Assembly: GCF_013823385.1 (NCBI RefSeq)
Contig: NZ_PNMA01000001.1
Span: 186,001-250,000, forward strand
Length of the DNA stretch: 64,000 nucleotides
Reading direction: 5' to 3'
From: Hyphomonas sp.
Lineage (GTDB): Bacteria > Pseudomonadota > Alphaproteobacteria > Caulobacterales > Hyphomonadaceae
Shown here: in pieces, positions 48,961 to 59,438 of the stretch
Position numbering within the stretch: position 1 is the first letter of the stretch
Layout of the letters: each line of letters starts with the position of its first letter
The notes under the pieces: model-generated
What the model was told of the DNA's origin: nothing
The model's database searches: none
Seen by the model: the letters and a program-made list of their open reading frames with translations, nothing else
Program-made: the position numbers and the translations under genes

Positions 48961-49787
48961 ACCACGCCCCGCCCAAGGACGAGCAGCCCGAAATCCTCGA
49001 TGATGAGGTGGAATCCAGCCGCGCGCCGCTGCTGGACCATCTGATCGAGCTGCGGGGGCGGCTGATCAAGGTGTTGCTGGCGCTGGCCGTCGCGACGATC
49101 GGGGCCTTCTTCTTTGCAGACCAGATCTACAATCTGCTGGTGGCGCCGTTCGCTTCCGTCGCCGAAGATGTGCGCGGCTCGAAGCTGGAGTTCATCTTCA
49201 CCGCGCCGATGGAATTCTTCTTCGCCAAGCTGAAGCTGGCGCTGTTTGCCGGCGTGTTTCTGGCGTTCCCCGTGATTGCCTGGCAGATTTATGCCTTCGT
49301 CGCGCCGGGGCTCTACAAATCCGAGCGCGGCGCGTTCTGGCCCTATCTCGTCTTCGCGCCGATCCTCTTCTCTCTGGGCGCGGCGTTTGTTTATTACATC
49401 ATGCTGCCCATGCTGGCGCGCTTTACCGTGTCGATGGAGCAGGTGGACGCCGCGCAGACCACCATCAAGATGATGCCGCGGGTGGGAGACTATCTCTCCC
49501 TCGTGATGGCGCTGATGCTGGCCTTTGGCATTTCGTTCCAGCTGCCGGTGATCCTGACGCTGCTTGGCAAGATTGGCCTCGTCACATCATCGGGCCTCGG
49601 CAAGGGGCGCAAATATGCGATCGTCGGCATCCTTGCCTTTGCCGCCCTGTTCACGCCGCCGGACGCGATTTCACAACTTCTTCTGGCAGGGCCGGTCTAC
49701 CTTCTCTACGAGATTTCCATCTTCTGCGTGCGCATGATCGAGCGGAAGGCGGAAAAGGCCGATGCGGCGGCAGCGGCGGCCGAATGA
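48957..49787 (+). CDS. tatC: Sec-independent protein translocase subunit TatC
   Basis: A 276-residue, six-helix receptor of twin-arginine signal peptides. The N-terminal LIELRGRLIKVLLALAV, the GFYMAPMEFFFAKLKLALF-like segment with the conserved Glu, and IYAFVAPGLYKSERGAFWP are family hallmarks. The C-terminus is Ala-rich and hydrophilic. It completes a tat operon translated with overlaps. Confidence 0.97.
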   Translation: MNHAPPKDEQPEILDDEVESSRAPLLDHLIELRGRLIKVLLALAVATIGAFFFADQIYNLLVAPFASVAEDVRGSKLEFIFTAPMEFFFAKLKLALFAGVFLAFPVIAWQIYAFVAPGLYKSERGAFWPYLVFAPILFSLGAAFVYYIMLPMLARFTVSMEQVDAAQTTIKMMPRVGDYLSLVMALMLAFGISFQLPVILTLLGKIGLVTSSGLGKGRKYAIVGILAFAALFTPPDAISQLLLAGPVYLLYEISIFCVRMIERKAEKADAAAAAAE

Positions 49788-49886
49788 TTTTCCCTGCAGC
49801 GGCGGCGTTGCATTTTATGGTCAGGTGTTGAACCTAGGCGCCGGATAGAAACCAACCGTCTCCCGAGAAACGAGGAGCCTGCCCGA

Positions 49887-51011
49887 GTGTCGCGCGTTAA
49901 AAGCGTCCTGCTGGTCGATTTCGACAATATCTACGGCGCGACCAGTGAAGAGGTTGTCAGCGGGCTGTCCAATTGGCTGCTCTGGCTGGAGGATGGCGCC
50001 TTCTCGCCGAAGAGCCGCCGCCGCCGTTTCATCGACAAGCGCGTCTACTGGAACCTGCAATTCGACAAGTATCGTCCGGAGTTCGAGCGGGCGGGGTTCT
50101 CCGCCTATAACTGCCGGGCGCTGGCCAAGCGCAAGATCAGCGCGGGCAAAAGCTCTGCCGACATCGTGCTGACGATGGACGCCATCGAGATTGCGCTGGT
50201 GAATGAGGAGGTCGAGGAGTTCGTCATCCTGACCACCGACTCAGACTTTGTGCCGGTAGTGAACCGGGTGCAGGCGGGCGAGCTGCGGGTGGTGGCCTGC
50301 GGCAAGGAAACCGACCCGACCTATGAGTTGTTCAGCCAGTATGCCGATGCGGCGATCCATATCGGGGCGCTGAAGGCGGCGTTCAGCTACCAGCGCGCCA
50401 AGCGCAAATGGTATGCCTTGCGCTCGCCGCCGCCCGAGATTGCGCCGCTGACGCTGGTGAGGGAGCGCCGCTCGCCGCTGATGGGGCGGGTGCGGGCCGC
50501 GCTGGACACGAGCGAGGCGCCCAAGGATGGGCCACCGCCAGAGCTGCTGCGCGCGGTCGCGATCATCAAGGAGCTGGGCGAGCGGATGCCCGACCAGCCG
50601 CTGTCCAAGACGCGCGTCGTGCGGGCGCTGAGCCTCATTCAGGAGTTCACCCCCACCTATCAGGCGGGCCTGCGCCCCTGGTTTGGCCACAAGAACTTCG
50701 CCGCCATGATGCGCCGCCTGTCGCAGATCCAGCCGGCGATTGAAGTGACCACGCTGGGCAAGAACAAGGTGGAGACGGTGTGGCGCGAGCCGGCCGAGGC
50801 GCCGCCGCCAAGGCCCAAGGCGCCCCCGCCGGTGGATGACGAGCCCGAGGCCCGTCTGCTGCCGCGCGAGCGCACGCCGCTCGCCCTGCTGGCCGACGCA
50901 GCCAAGGACGCAGACCTGCCCGATCCTGTAGAGGATACGGCAGAAGAGGCCGCCGGAGAGGCAGACGAGACCGAAGAGGCCGGCACCGAGGTGGTTACCA
51001 CTCGGGTCTGA
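49887..51011 (+). CDS. NYN-domain (LabA-like) predicted nuclease
   Basis: A 374-residue protein. The N-terminal NYN/PIN-like domain has VLLVDFDNIYG (Asp at about 10 and 12), SADIVLTMDAIEIA and VILTTDSDFVPVVN (D118, D120), the acidic residues of the PIN-like fold, so RNase or DNase activity is likely. A middle domain (about 210-290) reads like the LOTUS/OST-HTH type, and the last 80 residues are Glu/Asp/Pro-rich. It starts at GTG 49887, GAGGAG upstream, between tatC and serS. The target is unknown. Confidence 0.82.
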   Translation: MSRVKSVLLVDFDNIYGATSEEVVSGLSNWLLWLEDGAFSPKSRRRRFIDKRVYWNLQFDKYRPEFERAGFSAYNCRALAKRKISAGKSSADIVLTMDAIEIALVNEEVEEFVILTTDSDFVPVVNRVQAGELRVVACGKETDPTYELFSQYADAAIHIGALKAAFSYQRAKRKWYALRSPPPEIAPLTLVRERRSPLMGRVRAALDTSEAPKDGPPPELLRAVAIIKELGERMPDQPLSKTRVVRALSLIQEFTPTYQAGLRPWFGHKNFAAMMRRLSQIQPAIEVTTLGKNKVETVWREPAEAPPPRPKAPPPVDDEPEARLLPRERTPLALLADAAKDADLPDPVEDTAEEAAGEADETEEAGTEVVTTRV

Positions 51012-51079
51012 CCGGTGGACAGGAGGGGGCGGCGCGGATTAGAGCCTTCCCATTACCCACCAGAGCCTGAGGCTTCCCA

Positions 51080-52504
51080 ATGTTCGATATCCGCGCCATC
51101 CGCGACAATCCTGATGTTTTCCGCAATGCATGGAACCGCCGGAAGTCTGGATTGGGCTCTGTGGTCGATGAAATCCTGAAACTGGATGCGCAGTGGCGCG
51201 AGGCGACCACCGCCAAGCAGGACGCCGAAAGCGCGCGCAATGCAAACTCCAAGCTGATCGGCCAGGCGAAAGCCAAGAAGGACGACGCCGAGGCCGAGCG
51301 CCTGATGGCGCTGGTGGCCGAGGCGAAGACCACCATCGAGCAGGCGAGCGCGGATGAAGACGCCGCCCGCAAGGCGCTGGACGATGTGCTGATGGGCCTG
51401 CCGAACCTGCCGCTGGACGAAGTGCCGGACGGGGCGGACGAGCATGCCAACCGCGAAATCCACAAATGGGGCACGCCGAAAGGCATCAACGCGCCCAAGG
51501 ACCACGCCGATCTCGGCGAAGCCCTGAAAGGGCAGGGCGGGTTCCCGCTGATGGACTTTGAAGCCGCTGCCCGGATGAGCGGCGCGCGCTTTGTGGCCTT
51601 GCGCGGCAAGCTGACCCGGCTGGAACGGGCGCTGGCAAACTTCATGCTCGACCTTCAGACGACGGAGCATGGGTATGAGGAGGTTAGTCCTCCGCTGCTG
51701 GTGCGCGATCAGGCGCTGTTGGGGACGGGGCAGTTGCCGAAGTTTGAAGAAGATCTTTTCCAAACAAATGACCTGCGGCCAAATGACATCCTTGAGGGAG
51801 TTTCTCAATATATTGTGCACCGGAACGAAGTTCAGGGGCATTCTATTGATGAGGTGATCCTAGCTAGCGAATATGTTTCTAAAGAGATCTTCGAAAGCCG
51901 ATTCTTCCTCATCCCCACCTCTGAAGTCCCACTTACCAATCTCGTCCGTGAACAGATCCTGGAGGCGGCGCAACTCCCCCTCCGCTTCACCGCCCACACG
52001 CCCTGCTTCCGCTCTGAAGCGGGCAGTGCGGGGCGCGATACCAAGGGCATGATCCGCCAGCACCAGTTCAACAAGGTGGAGCTGGTCTCCATCGTGGCGA
52101 ATGAGGAAGAGGGGCTGAAGGAACTCGAGCGGATGACGGGCTGCGCCGAGGAAGTGCTCAAACGTCTGGAGCTGCCCTTCCGCCGCGTGCTGCTCTGCAC
52201 CGGGGACATGGGCGCGGGCGCGCGCAAGACCTATGACCTTGAAGTGTGGCTGCCCTCGCAGAACACCTATCGCGAGATTTCCTCCTGCTCTTACTGCGGC
52301 GACTTCCAGGCCCGCCGCATGGACGCGCGCTACCGCCCCGAGCCGAAAGCAAAGCCCGAATATGTCCACACGCTGAACGGCTCGGGCCTCGCGGTCGGCC
52401 GCACGCTGGTGGCGGTGCTGGAGAATTATCAGAATGCGGACGGGTCTATCACGGTGCCCAAGGCGCTGGTGCCGTATATGGGCGGGGTTGAGGTGATCAA
52501 TTAA
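51080..52504 (+). CDS. serS: Seryl-tRNA synthetase with a low-GC internal insertion
   Basis: Charges tRNA-Ser. The 474-residue product has the N-terminal coiled coil (about 30-100), motif 1, the loop TAEV read here as [10 protein letters not shown] (280-283), motif 2 [34 protein letters not shown] and motif 3 [20 protein letters not shown]. Typical SerRS is about 425-430 residues; the extra ~43 lie between DLF (225-227) and LIPTSEV. The segment 51761-51900 has about 44% G+C by hand count against about 65% on both sides. It is in frame. Confidence 0.95.
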   Translation: MFDIRAIRDNPDVFRNAWNRRKSGLGSVVDEILKLDAQWREATTAKQDAESARNANSKLIGQAKAKKDDAEAERLMALVAEAKTTIEQASADEDAARKALDDVLMGLPNLPLDEVPDGADEHANREIHKWGTPKGINAPKDHADLGEALKGQGGFPLMDFEAAARMSGARFVALRGKLTRLERALANFMLDLQTTEHGYEEVSPPLLVRDQALLGTGQLPKFEEDLFQTNDLRPNDILEGVSQYIVHRNEVQGHSIDEVILASEYVSKEIFESRFFLIPTSEVPLTNLVREQILEAAQLPLRFTAHTPCFRSEAGSAGRDTKGMIRQHQFNKVELVSIVANEEEGLKELERMTGCAEEVLKRLELPFRRVLLCTGDMGAGARKTYDLEVWLPSQNTYREISSCSYCGDFQARRMDARYRPEPKAKPEYVHTLNGSGLAVGRTLVAVLENYQNADGSITVPKALVPYMGGVEVIN

Positions 52505-52622
52505 GCCCTTTCTCACTCTGTGGAGAATGGGTTGGGGATGAGGGGGTGAGGTCAGGAAATGCGGCTGACGCTGCAGCCCTCACCCCCAGCCCCTCTCCCG
52601 CAAGCGGGCGAGGGGAGTTAGA
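52505..52622. repeat. Palindromic repeat, diverged relative of copies A and B
   Basis: Between serS and surE. It has GGTTGGGGATGAGGGGGTGAG on one side and CTCACCCCCAGCCCCTCTCCCGCAAGCGGGCGAGGGG on the other, so the arms pair in part and the CCTCTCCC core of the longer elements is seen. The ends CCCTCACC/GGTGAGG are like copies A and B but the rest differs. Confidence 0.6.
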
Positions 52623-52630
52623 AGGGTGAC

Positions 52631-53392
52631 ATGAGAATTCTCCTGACCAATGATGACGGCATCAACGCGCCCGGTCTCTCCGTGCTGGAGGAGATTGCCA
52701 AGGAGCTGTCTGACGACATCTGGATTGCGGCGCCTGAGGAGGAACAGTCCGGCAAGGGGCGGGCGATTTCGCTGACGCAGCCCGTGCGGGTGCGCAAGGT
52801 GGGGGCGAAGGCCTGGGCGGTTGCGGGGTCTCCGTCGGACGCGGTGCTGCTGGCGCTGCGCGACCTGATGCCGGAAATGCCGGAGCTTGTGCTGTCGGGC
52901 GTCAATCGCGGGCAGAACATTGCCGAGGATACGAGCTTTTCCGGCACCATCGCGGCGGCGATGTTCGGGATGCAGCTTGGCGTGCCGTCGATTGCGCTGA
53001 GCCAGGCGCAGAATTTCCGCGAGCGCGGTTCGCTCTCCTGGGAAACGGCGAAGGCCTGGGGCGCCAAGGCCATCCGGCCGCTGCTGGAGATGGGCTGGCC
53101 GAATGATGTGGTGATGAATGTGAACTTCCCGGATGTGGAGCCCGGCGATGTACGCGGAATACAGATCACAAGACAGGGCTTCCGCGACGAGGCGATCATC
53201 CACACCGACCGCCGCGAGGACCTGCGCGGCAATGATTATTACTGGATCGGCTATCGCGGGAAGCTGTCCAAGCCCGACGAAGGGACTGACATCCGTGCGA
53301 TCTATGACGGCTATGTCTCGATCTCACCGCTGCATGTGGACTTGACGCACGAGCCGTTCCTGAAAACGCTGAAGGAGTCATGGCAGAGCTGA
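52631..53392 (+). CDS. surE: 5'/3'-nucleotidase SurE
   Basis: A 253-residue metal-dependent nucleoside monophosphatase involved in survival in stationary phase. The metal-binding start MRILLTNDDGINAPGLSVL and SGVNRGQNIAEDTSFSGTIAAA are diagnostic. The pcm gene begins 13 bases before the stop, the classic surE-pcm arrangement. Confidence 0.97.
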   Translation: MRILLTNDDGINAPGLSVLEEIAKELSDDIWIAAPEEEQSGKGRAISLTQPVRVRKVGAKAWAVAGSPSDAVLLALRDLMPEMPELVLSGVNRGQNIAEDTSFSGTIAAAMFGMQLGVPSIALSQAQNFRERGSLSWETAKAWGAKAIRPLLEMGWPNDVVMNVNFPDVEPGDVRGIQITRQGFRDEAIIHTDRREDLRGNDYYWIGYRGKLSKPDEGTDIRAIYDGYVSISPLHVDLTHEPFLKTLKESWQS

Positions 53393-54039
53393 TCGCCGAT
53401 CCCTTCCGCGCTGCGCGGCTTCTTCTGCATCTGAGGCAGGAGGGGGTGACCGATCCTCTGGTGCTGGCCGCGATGGAGACTATCGGCCGGGCGGCCTTTG
53501 TGGACACGCCGGGCCTGGAGGCGCTGGCATTTGAGGATGCGATGCTGCCGATCCTGTGCGGGCAGGTGATGCTGCGCCCCTCGGCGACGGGGCATCTGAT
53601 CCAGGCGATGGGTCTGAAGCGGGGCCGGGAGGGGCGCGTGCTGCTGGTCGGACTGGGCTCTGGCTATATGGCGGCGCTGCTGGCCCAGCTGGCCGGGCAT
53701 GTCTGCGCGGTGGAGCGGTTCCGGCGCCTCACCGAGGAGGGGCGCGCGCGGATGGCGCGGCTGGGCATTGCGAACGTGTCGATCGCGCATGGGGACGGCC
53801 TCCATGGCTGGGCGGAGCAGGGGCCGTTCGATGCCATCGTGCTGGCAGGGGCGGTCGAGACCGTTCCGGAGGGCTTGCCTGCGCAGCTCACCCGGCATGG
53901 CCGGCTGGTGGTGCCGGTGGCTGCAGGGCCCGCCCAGACCAGCCTTGTCAGCCTCAATGCCGCCGGCGAGGTGACCGGGCGCCAGCCCCTCTTCCAATGG
54001 ATGCCCCGGCTTGCCGAAGGACGCGCGCAAGTGCTTTGA
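53380..54039 (+). CDS. pcm: Protein-L-isoaspartate O-methyltransferase-like protein, diverged
   Basis: A 219-residue member of the PCMT family, which repairs isoaspartyl damage using S-adenosylmethionine. The position after surE and the segment VLLVGLGSGYMAALLAQLAGHVCAVER are typical, and FEDAMLPILCGQ matches the family start. The family segment with consensus TISQPYIVA reads VMLRPSATGHLI, so the substrate-site Ser is lost or moved, and the SAM motif GTGSGY reads GLGSGY. It may be a weak or altered enzyme. SD AAGGAG precedes it. Confidence 0.85.
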   Translation: MAELIADPFRAARLLLHLRQEGVTDPLVLAAMETIGRAAFVDTPGLEALAFEDAMLPILCGQVMLRPSATGHLIQAMGLKRGREGRVLLVGLGSGYMAALLAQLAGHVCAVERFRRLTEEGRARMARLGIANVSIAHGDGLHGWAEQGPFDAIVLAGAVETVPEGLPAQLTRHGRLVVPVAAGPAQTSLVSLNAAGEVTGRQPLFQWMPRLAEGRAQVL

Positions 54040-54154
54040 ATACAGTTTGAATACAGGGGGAATCGCCTGCAGGGGTAGTTTGCCAAGCTGGGGTTGCCCA
54101 GCTATACGCCACTGTTCCCCGGCTCCGCCGCAGAATATTCTGGAGAATGTCGAT

Positions 54155-54526
54155 ATGTCCGCCCGTTTTCTGACACTTGGTCTCATTTCGGCGGCGCTGG
54201 CCCTGCCGGCCATCGCCCAGGGCGCGCCTGCCTCGCCGGGCGGCGGCCTGATGATGCAGCTGGTGATGTTCCTGCCGCTCATCCTGATCTTCTACTTCCT
54301 GCTGATCCGCCCGCAGCAGCAGCGCGCGAAAAAGCACACCGAGATGGTGAGCAATATCAAGCGCGGCGACACCGTGGTCACCTCCGGCGGCCTGATCGGC
54401 AAGGTGAACAAGGTCAGCGATACCGAAATTTCCCTTGATCTGGCAGAGAATGTCCGCGTTCGCGTCATCAAGTCGATGGTGATTGAAGTGCGCAACAAGG
54501 CCGAGCCGGTTCCGGCAAACGACTGA
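54155..54526 (+). CDS. yajC: Preprotein translocase subunit YajC
   Basis: A 123-residue inner-membrane protein. Hydrophobic helix PLILIFYFLLIRPQQQRAKKH followed by TEMVSNIKRGDTVVTSGGLIGKVNKVSD is the YajC signature. The first helix region may be a signal-anchor. It is a companion of SecD and SecF, whose genes follow; together they aid the late steps of Sec-dependent export. ATG at 54155 with GGAGA upstream. Confidence 0.93.
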   Translation: MSARFLTLGLISAALALPAIAQGAPASPGGGLMMQLVMFLPLILIFYFLLIRPQQQRAKKHTEMVSNIKRGDTVVTSGGLIGKVNKVSDTEISLDLAENVRVRVIKSMVIEVRNKAEPVPAND

Positions 54527-54562
54527 TCGGCCAGTCTCCTCTCCAAGCAATAGGATTGCGCA

Positions 54563-56170
54563 ATGCTTCAATTTCCGGCGTGGAAAGTTCTGCTGGTATT
54601 CGGGGTGCTGATCTGGGGCGTGATCATGGCGCTTCCGAATGCCGTGAACATGTCGAATGCGCCGGGCTTTCTGCCCAAGAAAGCGGTGAACCTCGGCCTC
54701 GATCTTCGCGGCGGCGTGTATCTCGAGATGGAGATCCCGGCGACAGAGGTGATCAGCAGCCGGCTTGAGGTGTTTGCGCGCGATGTGCGCTCGGCCTTTG
54801 CCCGCACCTCTGACCGCGATCCGATCTTCTTCCAGCCGGAACTTCGCGGGCGCACCATGCTGATCAAGCTCAGCCGGCCCGACGCAGACGGCAACTTCCC
54901 GGTGGAGGATGCCCTGCGGCGCCTCGACCGGATCAACAGCCCGATTGAAGGCGGCCTCGGCGGCGGGAAGACGTTCGACATCTCCCGCGCCGGACCCGAC
55001 AGCCTTCTCGTCAGCGTCTCGTCTGCGTCTGAAACGGCGATGCTGCAGGACGCGCTGAACAAGACCATGACCATCGTGCGCCGCCGGGTCGACCCGGACG
55101 GCGTGGCCGAAATCTCGCTGACGCCCTCGGGCACCAACCGCATCGTGCTGGAAGCGCCGGGCGAGCCGGACCCGGAACGCCTGAAGGATCTTCTCAGCCG
55201 CGATGGCCGGATGACGTTCAACCTCGTCGAATCCAGCCCGGCAGAGATTGCTTCGGCCCAGGCCGGCGTCATCAAGCCGGGCTTCCGCCTGCTGGAAGGG
55301 CCGGAGACCGGGCCGCTGCTGGTGCGCGAAATTCCCGAAGTGGTCGGCTCTGACATTGCCACGGCCAGCCAGGGCAATGACGATGCCAACCGCCCGCAGA
55401 TCAACTTCCGCCTCAACGCCAATGGCGCGCGCAAATTCTACGAAACGACCCGGAACAATTCGGGCAAGCTGTTTGCCATCGTTCTGGACGATGTGATCAT
55501 GTCGGCCCCGCGCATCAATGAGCCGATCCCCGGCGGGAATGTGCGGATCACGGGCTCCTTCACCATCGAGCAGGCACAGGATCTCGCCGCGATCATCGCG
55601 GCCGGTGAGATGCCGGCCAAGGTGCAGTTCCTGGATCAACGGGTTGTCTCTTCCACGCTGGGGGAAGACTCCATCGAGTCCGGCTTCCGGGCGGCCATCG
55701 TCGGCCTGGCGCTGGTGGCCGTGTTCATGGTGCTGGCCTATGGCCTGCAGGGCATGTTTGCGGTGTTTTCACTGATGGCGAACGTGATCCTCATCTTTGC
55801 GGCGCTGTCGCTGGTGGGCGCCACGCTGACGCTGCCAGGGATCGCCGGCATCATTCTGACCATCGGTATGGCGGTGGACGCCAACGTGCTGGTGTTCGAG
55901 CGGATACGGGAAGAACAGAACAATGGCCGGTCGCTCTGGACCGCCGTGCAGGCGGGTTATGAGCGCGCTCTGGTGACCATTCTGGACGCCAACGTCACGA
56001 CGCTGTTTGCAGCAATTATCCTCTACACGCTGGGGTCCGGCCCGGTGAAGGGCTTTGCCGTCACGCTGGCCTTCGGCATCGTCACCTCCGTGTTCACCGC
56101 GTTCGTGTTCACGCGGATGCTGACGATCTTCTGGATGAAGGCGTTCAAGACCAAGAGCTTCGCGGTTTAG
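54563..56170 (+). CDS. secD: Protein-export membrane protein SecD
   Basis: A 535-residue RND-type translocase accessory subunit. N-terminal helix, then NLGLDLRGGVYLEME, the P1 periplasmic domain, and a C-terminal block of five helices with AGMPAK and GMAVDANVLVFERIREE, the RND motif with acidic residues. Uses the proton gradient to drive release of exported proteins. SecF starts 19 bases after the stop. Confidence 0.97.
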   Translation: MLQFPAWKVLLVFGVLIWGVIMALPNAVNMSNAPGFLPKKAVNLGLDLRGGVYLEMEIPATEVISSRLEVFARDVRSAFARTSDRDPIFFQPELRGRTMLIKLSRPDADGNFPVEDALRRLDRINSPIEGGLGGGKTFDISRAGPDSLLVSVSSASETAMLQDALNKTMTIVRRRVDPDGVAEISLTPSGTNRIVLEAPGEPDPERLKDLLSRDGRMTFNLVESSPAEIASAQAGVIKPGFRLLEGPETGPLLVREIPEVVGSDIATASQGNDDANRPQINFRLNANGARKFYETTRNNSGKLFAIVLDDVIMSAPRINEPIPGGNVRITGSFTIEQAQDLAAIIAAGEMPAKVQFLDQRVVSSTLGEDSIESGFRAAIVGLALVAVFMVLAYGLQGMFAVFSLMANVILIFAALSLVGATLTLPGIAGIILTIGMAVDANVLVFERIREEQNNGRSLWTAVQAGYERALVTILDANVTTLFAAIILYTLGSGPVKGFAVTLAFGIVTSVFTAFVFTRMLTIFWMKAFKTKSFAV

Positions 56171-56189
56171 GCGGTTAGGAACAGAAAAG

Positions 56190-57176
56190 ATGCTGATCAA
56201 ATACTGGCCTAAAGAGACCAAAATACCCTTCATGCGCTATCGCTATGTCGGCGTGGTGCTGTCGGTGGTGATGATGATTGCCTCGGTCTATCTGGTGATG
56301 ACCCGTGGGCTCAATCTCGGCGTCGACTTTGCCGGCGGCTCGGTGATCGAGCTGCGCCAGACAGAGCAGGTGACCGTTCCGGAAGTGCGCAGCCGCATTC
56401 AGGGCAGCCTGACCGTAAACTCCGCCACCAATGCCAATGGAGAACTGGTGGTCATCCGCTTCGGCGATCTCGACCAGTCTCTGCTGGGCCCCGAGTTCCA
56501 GGCCCTGTCGGACGAGGACAAGGCAGAGCGGGCGTCTGCCGCGTCCAATACCTATGTCGTCAACGCGCTCAAGCGGGAGTTCAACCTCGCCGACGCTGAC
56601 ATCCTGCGGAACGATTCGGTCGGGCCGAAGGTTTCCAGTGAGCTGTTCCGCGAAGGCATGATTGCGCTCGGCGTCGCGACGATCATGATGTTCCTCTACA
56701 TCGCCTTCCGGTACACATGGTCCTATGCCGTTGGCGGCATTGCGGCGCTGGTGCACGATGCCATCGGCACGATTGGCCTCTTCTCGCTGCTGCAGCTGGA
56801 GTTCGACCTGACGACCATCGCGGCGCTGCTGACGATCATCGGCTATTCGGTCAACGACTCAGTGGTGGTGTTCGACCGGATCCGGGAGATCCGGCGGAAG
56901 TACAAGCAGATGCCGGCCACCGAGGTGATCGACATCGCCACCAACCAGACGCTTTCGCGCACATTCCTGACAGGCGGCACGACGATCATCGCTGTGCTCG
57001 CCATCGCGATCTTTGGCGGCCCGGTGTTGCAGGGGATGAGTGTCGCGATGATCTGGGGCATCATCATCGGCACCTATTCGTCGATCTACTTTGCGGCCGC
57101 GATTGTCCTGATGCTGGGTGTCGACATCAACCGCAAGCCGGTGGAAGACACGCCGGGCTTTGAGGCGATGCCGTAA
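56190..57176 (+). CDS. secF: Protein-export membrane protein SecF
   Basis: The 328-residue partner of SecD. It begins with a cytoplasmic stretch and a helix, then GLNLGVDFAGGSVIEL, and ends with five helices including GYSVNDSVVVFDRIREIRRKYK, the matching RND motif. It completes yajC-secD-secF. Confidence 0.97.
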   Translation: MLIKYWPKETKIPFMRYRYVGVVLSVVMMIASVYLVMTRGLNLGVDFAGGSVIELRQTEQVTVPEVRSRIQGSLTVNSATNANGELVVIRFGDLDQSLLGPEFQALSDEDKAERASAASNTYVVNALKREFNLADADILRNDSVGPKVSSELFREGMIALGVATIMMFLYIAFRYTWSYAVGGIAALVHDAIGTIGLFSLLQLEFDLTTIAALLTIIGYSVNDSVVVFDRIREIRRKYKQMPATEVIDIATNQTLSRTFLTGGTTIIAVLAIAIFGGPVLQGMSVAMIWGIIIGTYSSIYFAAAIVLMLGVDINRKPVEDTPGFEAMP

Positions 57177-57197
57177 CCGGCGGGTTTCCAGAACAAG

Positions 57198-57235
57198 AAA
57201 AAGGCCGGACCCTTCGCAAGGTCCGGCCTTTTTCT
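57198..57235. terminator. Bidirectional terminator between secF and ychF
   Basis: AAAAAGGCCGGACC (57198-57211) pairs perfectly with GGTCCGGCCTTTTT (57220-57233) around an 8-base loop. T-runs lie on both strands, so it serves both converging genes. Confidence 0.85.
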
Positions 57236-57254
57236 TTGGGGGCCTGGCAGGGCG

Positions 57255-58352
<1,098 letters not shown>

Positions 58353-58502
58353 GGGGCGAATACCTCTAAAATTCCTGAAAGGGCGCCTTAGCCCCTTTCG
58401 CTCCTGAAAAACAGGCACAAAAATCGCTAGGATGCAGCAGGGCTGGTGTTCAGGTGTTCTGCAGCTATCCTTAAGATCAGGCCTTATGCGAGGTAGAGTG
58501 CG

Positions 58503-59438
58503 ATGAGTTATGACGTCTTTCTGGTGTCTGCTGTAGCAGACCGGGACATTGCCAAGCTGGTAGTGCGCCGGCTCCGGTCTCTGAAGTTCCGTGTGGCGTT
58601 CAATCAGAACCAGGTGGACGAGACGTTTGACCCCAAGGATGCCCGGGACGCGACCAATTCGCAGTCTGTGCTGGTGCTGTGGTCTGAAAATGCCGTGAAG
58701 AGCGACTGGGTGAGGGCGGCCGCTTCGGTGGGCAATTCCCGTCCCGGCACACTCATTCAGGCCGCGATTGACAAGACGATCCCCTACGAACCGTTCCGGC
58801 AGGAGAAGCGCTATCCCATCGAGGGCATGACGTCCCGCAAGACACCGGAAGGATTTTTCCAGTTAATTGAAGAACTTGGCCGCCGCGATGGCCGGACAGA
58901 CCTGCGCCAGTGGCTGAGCTTTGGCGCCAAGGATGATGACAAGCGCGCGGACTGGATTGCCGCCCATCCGGCCGACCCGATTGCAGAGGACGCCCGCAAG
59001 AAGCGGGAGAAGGATCTGGGCATCAAGCCGGCGCCGGCGCGCGACGCAATCGGCGCAGCGGCCCTGGCGGCAGCTTCCCTCAAGACCAATGGCACCAAGG
59101 CGCCTCCCATGCCGATTGTGACGGCGCCTGTGGCCAGCGCGCTGCCCAATCCGCTGCAGGAGCTGGGGGCAGGCTGGGGCGCTGTGGCGTCCGTCTCTGC
59201 AGCGATTGTGGGGATGCTGGTGATGGCCTGGGTGTTCCGCTCGGAAAGCGCGCCAGAGCTGGCAGCGGCCTCCCATGCGATTGCCAATTCCCGGATGGCA
59301 ACCGTGACCTGCCCGGCCGGAACAGTGCCGCGCTCCTTGCTTTCCGTGCTGGAAACCGGGCCGATCATTGATGATACGCAGCCGCAGATCATCGACGACA
59401 CAACCGCGCCAGAAGCGGGCACAGACAGGCCCGAATAG
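58503..59438 (+). CDS. TIR-domain membrane protein lacking the catalytic Glu
   Basis: A 311-residue protein: TIR domain (about 1-110) with VFLVSAVADRDIAKLVVRRLRSL, SQSVLVLWSENAVKSDWVRAAA, a linker, and one membrane helix (about 233-252, SAAIVGMLVMAWVF). In NAD-cleaving TIR domains, SxWVxxE carries the catalytic Glu; here W69-V70-R71 is followed by A72-A73, so the residue is Ala. A scaffolding role is therefore more likely than NADase activity. It lies between ychF and the ATP synthase genes, not in a defence island. Its function is unknown. Confidence 0.8.
   Translation: MSYDVFLVSAVADRDIAKLVVRRLRSLKFRVAFNQNQVDETFDPKDARDATNSQSVLVLWSENAVKSDWVRAAASVGNSRPGTLIQAAIDKTIPYEPFRQEKRYPIEGMTSRKTPEGFFQLIEELGRRDGRTDLRQWLSFGAKDDDKRADWIAAHPADPIAEDARKKREKDLGIKPAPARDAIGAAALAAASLKTNGTKAPPMPIVTAPVASALPNPLQELGAGWGAVASVSAAIVGMLVMAWVFRSESAPELAAASHAIANSRMATVTCPAGTVPRSLLSVLETGPIIDDTQPQIIDDTTAPEAGTDRPE

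Noticed and set aside
58503..59438. Anti-phage TIR defence system
   Set aside because: No partner defence genes (such as ThsA, Pycsar or CBASS components) are nearby, and the catalytic Glu is absent.
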